Shown here one piece after another: positions 58,058 to 64,000 of a DNA stretch of 64,000 bases; the first letter of the stretch is position 1, and each line of letters opens with the position of its first letter. The notes under the pieces are model-generated. The model worked only from the letters and a program-made list of their open reading frames with translations, searched no databases and had not been told where the DNA came from. The stretch is taken from NCBI GenBank assembly GCA_010405405.1, contig MU004239.1:1042713-1106712 (forward strand), in the 5' to 3' direction. The translations under genes were made by a program, and so were the position numbers. This DNA comes from Microthyrium microscopicum (Eukaryota > Ascomycota > Dothideomycetes > Microthyriales > Microthyriaceae).

Positions 58058-60362
58058 ATGGAGACTCCGCAATCCGTTGTCGAGGCCATCGAGCTTCTTC
58101 AACGGAGGGCTCAATGGGTTCAGATTCCCCCTGTCATTTGGGCAACCACGGCGGCTCTGGGAAGTCTCTTGATCTTCTATCTATGGAGAGATAACGAGAC
58201 GGCATTGCTTTACACCGTAGACGAACCGGAACAATGTAAATCAGGCTGGCAGGGAACAACAATCGAACAACCATCGATACAGGTAAGCGCATGTCACAGC
58301 AAGAAAATGTCATGATTAATTGTCTCCTTAGCTTCGCGATTCATCGGCTATCCAGTGCTATTGTCCAGCAACAGGTCAATTGCTGGGTCTGGTCAATCCT
58401 GCGACCAAGGAGGGAATCGATCGCGCTATCATCAAAGCCTCAGAGGCACAAAAACAATGGGCAGCGACAAGCTTTTCAGACAGACGAAAAGTGCTGAAAA
58501 CACTGCTCAAGTAATTCAATTCACGGTTATACATCCAAGGAAGCGTTCTAAAAATACCACAGATTCGTCCTGTCCCACCAAGACAGTATTGCTCAAGCAG
58601 CCTGTCTTGATTCTGGCAAGACCAGAATCGATGCCAGCTTTGGGGAAATCTTGGTGACCGCAGAAAAGCTCAAGTGGACCATTGATCATGGCGAGAGATA
58701 TTTACGCCCAGAGAGACGGCCAACCAATTTTCTCATGTTCTACAAGAAGAATCAAGTGATTTATGAGCCATTGGGAGTGGTTTGCGCTTGCGTGAGCTGG
58801 AACTATCCGTTTCACAACCTGCTGGGACCCATCATCTCGGCCATCTTTGCTGGCAATGGGTGAGTAAAGCATCAGATGTTGAAGCAGTCACTGATGATAT
58901 GGTAGAATTATCGTCAAAGGCTCTGAGCAGACTGCCTGGTGTTCGCAATACTTCATCAGTATCGTCAAAGGTAAAGTCTACGCTGATCTTACTCATGAGT
59001 ATCCAGTTAACCCGCTAAGGTGCTCTCAAGGCATGCGGACATGACCCTAATCTTGTTCAATCAATCATGTGCTGGCCTAACGTTGCCAATCATCTTACAT
59101 CTCATCCTCAAATATCTCATATCACCTTTATCGGCTCTCGTAAAGTCGCACATCAGGTGGCAGAATCCGCAGCAAAACCTTTGACCCCAGTGTGTTTGGA
59201 GCTGGGTGGTAAAGATGCTGCAATTGTTTTGGACGATCTTAAGGACATTGATCGAGTGGTTGCGACTCTAGTTCGGGGTACCTTTCAGGCCGTAAGTCAC
59301 ACTCTCTTTTCTAATGGGGTGTTATTGCATGTCACCTTGTAACTTCCAATACGTTCCTCTTCTACTTTCGATCCAATACTGACCAATACAGGCTGGCCAA
59401 AATTGTATCGGGATCGAGCGAATTATCTGCCTACCCGGCATATACGATACTGTTGTGTCAAAGCTTCTTCCCATCATCGAACGACTCCGGATTGGGTCTG
59501 CCCTCCATTCGTCAGAAGTAGATGTGGGTGCCTGCATTTCGGCCGCCAATTTTGACAACCTTGAGACTCTAATTACAGCTGCTGCCAAGCAGGGTGCGAA
59601 ACTGCTTGTTGGAGGGAAAAGAGCCCATGTCCCGGATTATCCTGCCGGCCATTACTTCCAACCAACCCTGCTCGTCAATGTCGACAGCAGTATGAAAATC
59701 GCAAGAACGGAACTTTTTGCTCCAGTTTGCGTTGTGATGCGTGCGAAGAACCTTGACGACGCGATCAAGATTGCGAATAGTACAGAATTTGGGCTAGGTG
59801 CAAGCGTTTTTGGGAGAAACACCAGAGATCTAGACAAAGTGGTTCGCGAAGTGAAGGTAAGCTTTGCAGTATTCATCAGTCAACTAGCGTGATGTTAGAG
59901 TGTTCAAAGCTAACGTGCTGTAGGCTGGAATGGTTTCAGTCAATGACTTTGCAGTCTATTACGCCGTTCAGCTTCCATTTGGTAAGTCGTTGAGTTTGCT
60001 CAATCGTCTTTGTCTTCAACTATATCGGCTCCTTCAGCTTTCTGCCTCAAATAGACGTGTGAAAAACAAGACTAAAGGGCAGAGTCTTTGACTAAGAACA
60101 GTACTAAAATCTTGTAGGTGGCACTAAAGGCAGTGGTTACGGTCGATTTGCCGGATCAGAAGGTTTGAGGTCTCTTTGCAACACCAAAAGCATTTGCTCA
60201 GACAGATGGTCTTTTATGAAAACTTCCATACCCACACCACTGCAGCTACCAGTCCCGAACGAGCCCAAAGGTTGGAATATGTCGAAAGGCATTGTTGAAT
60301 TGGGTTATGGCGAATCGCCGCGTCAAAAAGCCAGAGGGATCACACGCTTGATGGGATTTTGA
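58058..60362 (+). CDS. Membrane-anchored aldehyde dehydrogenase (MSC7 type)
   Basis: Eight exons, 58058-58282, 58332-58510, 58563-58859, 58906-58970, 59020-59291, 59392-59856, 59924-59981 and 60118-60362, give 601 residues. A membrane segment lies at about 25-42 (PPVIWATTAALGSLLIFYLW). The ALDH fold follows: CACVSWNYPFHNLLGPIISA, the NAD site ITFIGSRKVAHQVA, catalytic Glu in VCLELGGKDAAIVLDDL, catalytic Cys in GQNCIGIERIICLPG and PFGGTKGSGYGRFAG near the end. The long anchored form resembles yeast Msc7, whose mutants affect meiotic sister-chromatid recombination; its substrate is unknown. The start is the ATG at 58058 because the upstream open frame begins with a TTG only. Seven introns all join in frame; the last is the longest at 136 nt. 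Confidence 0.9.
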
Positions 60363-60998
60363 TCATTGACATTTAGTTCACCAACGCACTATACCCACAT
60401 CGTTTGATATATAATATTCTACAGTACTAAACGGCGCATGCATAGCGGCTCCATAATACGAAATCGCGGAGGGGTCAGTTCATCCCAGCAGTGTTCAGGG
60501 GTCGACGTCGAGTCAACTCACATCCATATATCAACTACAAACCTACTATCTTCAACATCTAATATTTCGAGTCTAGATATCTCTAATGTAAGTAGTTCTC
60601 CCGAAATATCTATCACGAAATGCCTGTATTTCAGTAGGACTGGGTGCGAATCGTATTAAACCTTGAGTTTGTCATTCGAATTTGAGGGATTTCTTGTCCG
60701 CGGAGAAATCCAAAGACAAACAATCCCAGATTGAACCATTGACGTACGAAGGTTTATTCTTGACAAATAGATACTCTCTGACTGGATTTGTTTTCGATTT
60801 CCTGTTTGTCACTCTTTTCCTCAGCGGCAAAGATTCTGACCGCTTCGTGTCTGAAAGTAAAAGGTATCTGCTGCATGTCACCCAATGGGTCAATGATTTC
60901 CACCAGGTCGGCACCTGTTGGTCATCGTCATGACGAAAGCTTTCTTTGATGAAGATACTACTCTATCTGCGCGGAGAAGACCACGAAATACCATCATC
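60363..60998. other. Convergent intergenic region
   Basis: About 640 bp between converging genes. Open frames on both strands at 60672-60933 lack an ATG at a useful position. Nothing recognised. Confidence 0.5.
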
Positions 60999-62084
60999 TC
61001 ATGGTGGTGTCGCCCAGCTCTTATCAGCAGTAGAGTCGCTGTTTTGTCTTGGATGCCTTAAAGACTGTAACCTGCACACTAGTTTTTCCAACAAGGCTCT
61101 TTCTTGATCCTCCAGCTCCATGCTATGCGGAATATTCAATACACCATCAACCGAAACCACTATGGCCTCCTCAAGAGTCGTTTGAGCCAAAATCTCTAAC
61201 CCAGCTTCAGATCCAGCCAAGGATCGCGAATGCGCGAGATACTTTTCAACATCGGGCGCCTTGTTTCGACCATTGCTGACCCATGATTTCCATGCCCGGC
61301 CTGTTTCGTGGGGTGTCCACCACCACAGCGGATATCTCCTTTGGATGTTGTTGAGGATTATGGCGACGGCGATCATCATGATACAGGACAATAGTACTAG
61401 GGGCACAAAGATCCAGCCGAGAGCAATAATTGTCGGGTCTGCCACTGCTAGGATAGCCGTTGCTCCTCCAGGGGGATGTATTGTGTTGGTCATTGTCATG
61501 ACTGTAGAAGCAACCGCACAAGCAAATGGCGCAACAATCCACTCGAGTGACTGGGATGAGTTTCCATAACTCTGGAACGCTTTGGCGATTGCAACACCGA
61601 TGATTGCTGAGAGTGAATGTCCCAGTATGGCATTTCGTGGTTGTGCTAATGGCGAGGCAATAGAGTTGTACTCAAGCACTGCCGCGGCGCCCTGTTGATC
61701 TGTGTTAGTCTTTGAAGGAACCGACAAACGCTCCAAGAGTAAAAGAAGGATCATACAAAGCTTGCAATCAGAATTGGAGGATGATGTTCTTGGATCCATG
61801 GATCGTACTTGAATACTGCTGAGATACACAGCAGGCCACAGAATGTTCCTATGAGAACCCAGAACGACACTTGAGCTGTTAGCTTCAATTCGAGATGTAG
61901 CTTTGTCAGGACACAAACCTAATATGTTTCCAACATCTGCTTTTGGGGATTTACGATGACCAAAGAATCTTGATATTGTTGGCGGCAGTAAAGGTAATGG
62001 TGACGGTGGGATGAAATCATTCAAATATTGATCAATATCAAAATGGATGTTCTCAGCGGCAGGGAGCTTTGAAAAGAAAGACAT
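60999..62084 (-). CDS. HPP family integral membrane protein
   Basis: Three exons, 62084-61919, 61875-61757 and 61691-60999, give 325 residues. After a ~55-residue cytosolic N-terminus come several membrane helices with the motifs EHHPPILIASFGAAAVLEYN (the HPP motif) and MTMTNTIHPPGGATAILAVA. This is the HPP domain (PF04982), found in bacteria, plants and fungi; plant and cyanobacterial members act as nitrite transporters, so a small-anion transport role is possible but not shown here. The C-terminal ~80 residues are polar and helical. Without splicing the ORF stays open through the middle but loses the HHPP helix; the spliced frame fits the family, which supports the two introns (43 nt with GTTTGT donor, and 65 nt). 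Confidence 0.88.
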   Translation of the reverse strand: MSFFSKLPAAENIHFDIDQYLNDFIPPSPLPLLPPTISRFFGHRKSPKADVGNILGLCPDKATSRIEANSSSVVLGSHRNILWPAVYLSSIQVRSMDPRTSSSNSDCKLCMILLLLLERLSVPSKTNTDQQGAAAVLEYNSIASPLAQPRNAILGHSLSAIIGVAIAKAFQSYGNSSQSLEWIVAPFACAVASTVMTMTNTIHPPGGATAILAVADPTIIALGWIFVPLVLLSCIMMIAVAIILNNIQRRYPLWWWTPHETGRAWKSWVSNGRNKAPDVEKYLAHSRSLAGSEAGLEILAQTTLEEAIVVSVDGVLNIPHSMELEDQERALLEKLVCRLQSLRHPRQNSDSTADKSWATPP

Positions 62085-63140
62085 CTATACAGACAACGAG
62101 AACTTGAATGATGTGATGAGGACTATTGAAAAGGTATTGAATCAAGAGTATTGTGAAATGCATTCATCGCCACACCAGGGAGTGAAAGGATATAACAATT
62201 CAACATTGTATTGTTTGTGCCACATAACTCTCAAAGGCAATGCAGAAAGGCCTTCGGCAAGAAAGTTGTGCATCGGTCCCATGCCATGACGAACGCAGTT
62301 CACTTTCTTTTGTACAATGTGACAGAATGTGATTGTAAAGCTTCATGCGTGAAGTTGATTTTGGCATCGTAATAAGAATCATAATGAACGAATCAGAGCG
62401 GTTGTAATAACGTAATGAATCCAAGGAGGCAATCCGCGCCTCATGCGTACAAATACAGAACCAAAGTCCTGGATAGTATGAAAACAGGTTGCCCGAGTTG
62501 AATGTATGTTTTTCGGGCGACAATAAACTTTTCCTTAATTTTCTTGAGCGTTTGTCCTGGTGCGATCAGTTGTGAATGCCTACCGGTTCATACAGAAGTG
62601 TTGCCTTTGGAGCTACAAAAAGCTTAAACTGTCCACCTTGAGGCTTTGCTAGCAATGTCTTACGGGCCAAGGGAAGAAACTTTCTTAAGAAGAAAGCGCC
62701 CTTGATTTTGTCCATTCATTGTCCAGCAAGCACCTATGCTAATGATGTATAAATAATGCAACGCATACGGACTCAGGACTGATATAAAACAGACGGAACT
62801 CGACTGAGATCCAAAGGAATTTCGGAACATATATATAAATTCTATTTTCCTCATGAGCACTCACTTATGGTCCATGCTAGAAGTTGATTCGACATCATAT
62901 ATCGTCACCAGAGCTGCTGAATCACAAAGGAGCAATGATAACCATTCGTGGTCCATCTACATACTCATTTTGAACTTGTTGTGCTTCGGCTTTCGGGCAT
63001 TTTTTAGACATTATCGCCTCGCTTGCTTCGCCCAGCGGGCTCCCCATCTCCATCATTGATCGTCGCTTGCGCTTGGAATCTGCGATTAATGGTCTTCATC
63101 GTCATCCATCTCCAGTATCGCTTTCGTCATCTTGTACCGC
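62085..63140. other. Intergenic region
   Basis: About 1 kb, upstream of the HPP gene and downstream of the partial gene at the right edge. It includes an alternative downstream tail for that gene at 63086-63140. Otherwise only short frames. Confidence 0.45.
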
Positions 63141-64000
63141 TCAGTCGAAGTCTTGTCTCCGCCAAGCTTGGACTCGTTGCCCCCCTTCCTCAGTCTTTGC
63201 GATGGATTGAGCCACAGACTTCTTGGGTATTTTGATGCCAGGCCAGACACGCCAAAGCCTCTTAGGGTGGATCCTAGCAATGTCGTCGAACATGCTAGAG
63301 AGGAAGTTTTTGTCTATAGCTGGCAAGTGGCCCAGACCAGGAACGTTGTTCAAAGTAAACTCATTCTTTTCTGGGATTGCAGTCATCTGAACCAGCAAAG
63401 CCAACGCGCGGGGACACTGCAGCACATGCTCCAGCGCCTTGTCTCGGTGCATCGCCTTGTCCACATTGGGTGAGACAGCTGTCTCAACACTTCCAAAGTA
63501 GGACCAAACGCCCTCCACATGCTGTGGGTATTTGTGTGCACAACAGGCACGGCACGAGTATTTATAGGTCATATCTTTGGCGCCAGCGCGGAAATCTGCA
63601 AGATTCGTCAGTACCTGATCGGTTAAGTTTGACGATGACTGAGTTTAAACTCACCAGCCGGGCTTGCGAATTCGAGCTTCGGCAGGCCAATGGTGACCTG
63701 TCGTGGCGAGATTATGCTGCCAATGTGACTAGGTGGGCGTATTTGAGTGCCAAAGGTATTGTCGAGTCTCTCAAAGCGTCTGATCCATTCCGGCGGGAAA
63801 TCACGCTTGCATTGTTTCGTAGATGTAATGATCGTAATGCCTCGAACACTTGGACAAATGGTACCGGGAAACACTTCGAAATAGCCTGGCTGAGCAGTGA
63901 TGATGGGGTCGTTTGCATATTTGGCAACGCCATATGGCTTTTTTGACTTCTGCGAGTCATTAGTATCGACATCTTTGATAGAGGGTCTAATACTGAGCTT
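63141..64000 (-). CDS. Partial unrecognised gene at the right window edge
   Basis: Two exons are visible, from the edge (64000) to 63655 and 63595-63141; the 5' end lies outside. The first exon reads KPYGVAKYANDPIITAQPGY, then PEWIRRFERLDNTFGTQIRP. After the intron (GTGAGT donor, GCAG acceptor) come YKYSCRACCAHKYPQHVEGV, HRDKALEHVLQCPRALALLV and HPKRLWRVWPGIKIPKK. Cysteines and histidines cluster in the second exon (SCRACCAH), which could bind metal, but I recognise no family. In the current frame the protein ends WRRQDFD at 63141. If one base were removed from the run of six C at 63180-63185, the frame would continue as GGNESKLGGDKTSTERYKMT to DDDEDH at 63086, a more natural-looking tail. 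Confidence 0.6.

Noticed and set aside
60672-60933. Long open frames on both strands
   Set aside because: Neither has a suitable ATG or recognisable motif; likely chance in the convergent intergenic region.

Overview
The window reads as nuclear DNA of a filamentous ascomycete (Pezizomycotina). Genes are split by short introns, mostly 42-154 nt, with GTANGT-type donors, CTAAC/CTGAC branch points and TAG/CAG acceptors. The gene content includes ribosomal protein L28e (absent from budding yeast), a STE3-type pheromone receptor, a GH115 xylan-active enzyme, a fungal rhodopsin-fold membrane protein, UreF, Spo12-like and Mei2-like proteins. A Leotiomycete-type relative is my best guess; that placement is inference. 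No operons, CRISPR arrays or transposons are expected, and I saw none.

Layout. 0-5 kb is a compact housekeeping block: ureF, RPL28, a DUF2015 protein, SF3b subunit 4 and a five-exon TOM7 micro-gene. 5.7-7.2 kb is a decayed TPR/SET gene. 8.5-15.1 kb holds two large unrecognised proteins, a Spo12-like cell-cycle protein and a small secreted proline-rich protein. 16.7-26.9 kb is a hydrolase-rich segment: a broken type-B carboxylesterase, a secreted alpha/beta hydrolase, an M28 glutamate-carboxypeptidase-like enzyme, a small protein, an SDR and a secreted HExxH metallopeptidase. 27-32.2 kb is strikingly gene-poor. 32.2-43.2 kb carries a Mei2-like RNA-binding protein, a seven-TM rhodopsin-like protein, a GH115 alpha-glucuronidase and an isochorismatase-like hydrolase. 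43.7-50 kb has a class I histone deacetylase, the proteasome deubiquitinase Rpn11 and an AidB-like acyl-CoA dehydrogenase. 50.4-64 kb has the STE3 receptor, another pseudogene, an RBR ubiquitin ligase, mitochondrial MTO1, an MSC7-type aldehyde dehydrogenase, an HPP membrane protein and a partial gene at the right edge.

How they relate. Most genes are unrelated neighbours arranged as divergent or convergent pairs. Several concern sexual development or cell cycle (STE3 receptor, Mei2-like, Spo12-like, MSC7-type ALDH), but they are scattered and I do not claim a cluster. All intron-containing models were built by hand from splice signals; every complete model adds up to an exact multiple of three, which is the main internal check. 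I did not find a clearly new multi-gene system. The most interesting observations are a histone deacetylase ORF that ends at TAG and is followed in the same frame by four 33-bp repeats and a basic tail, three genes caught at different stages of decay, and several stop-free introns whose length is a multiple of three.
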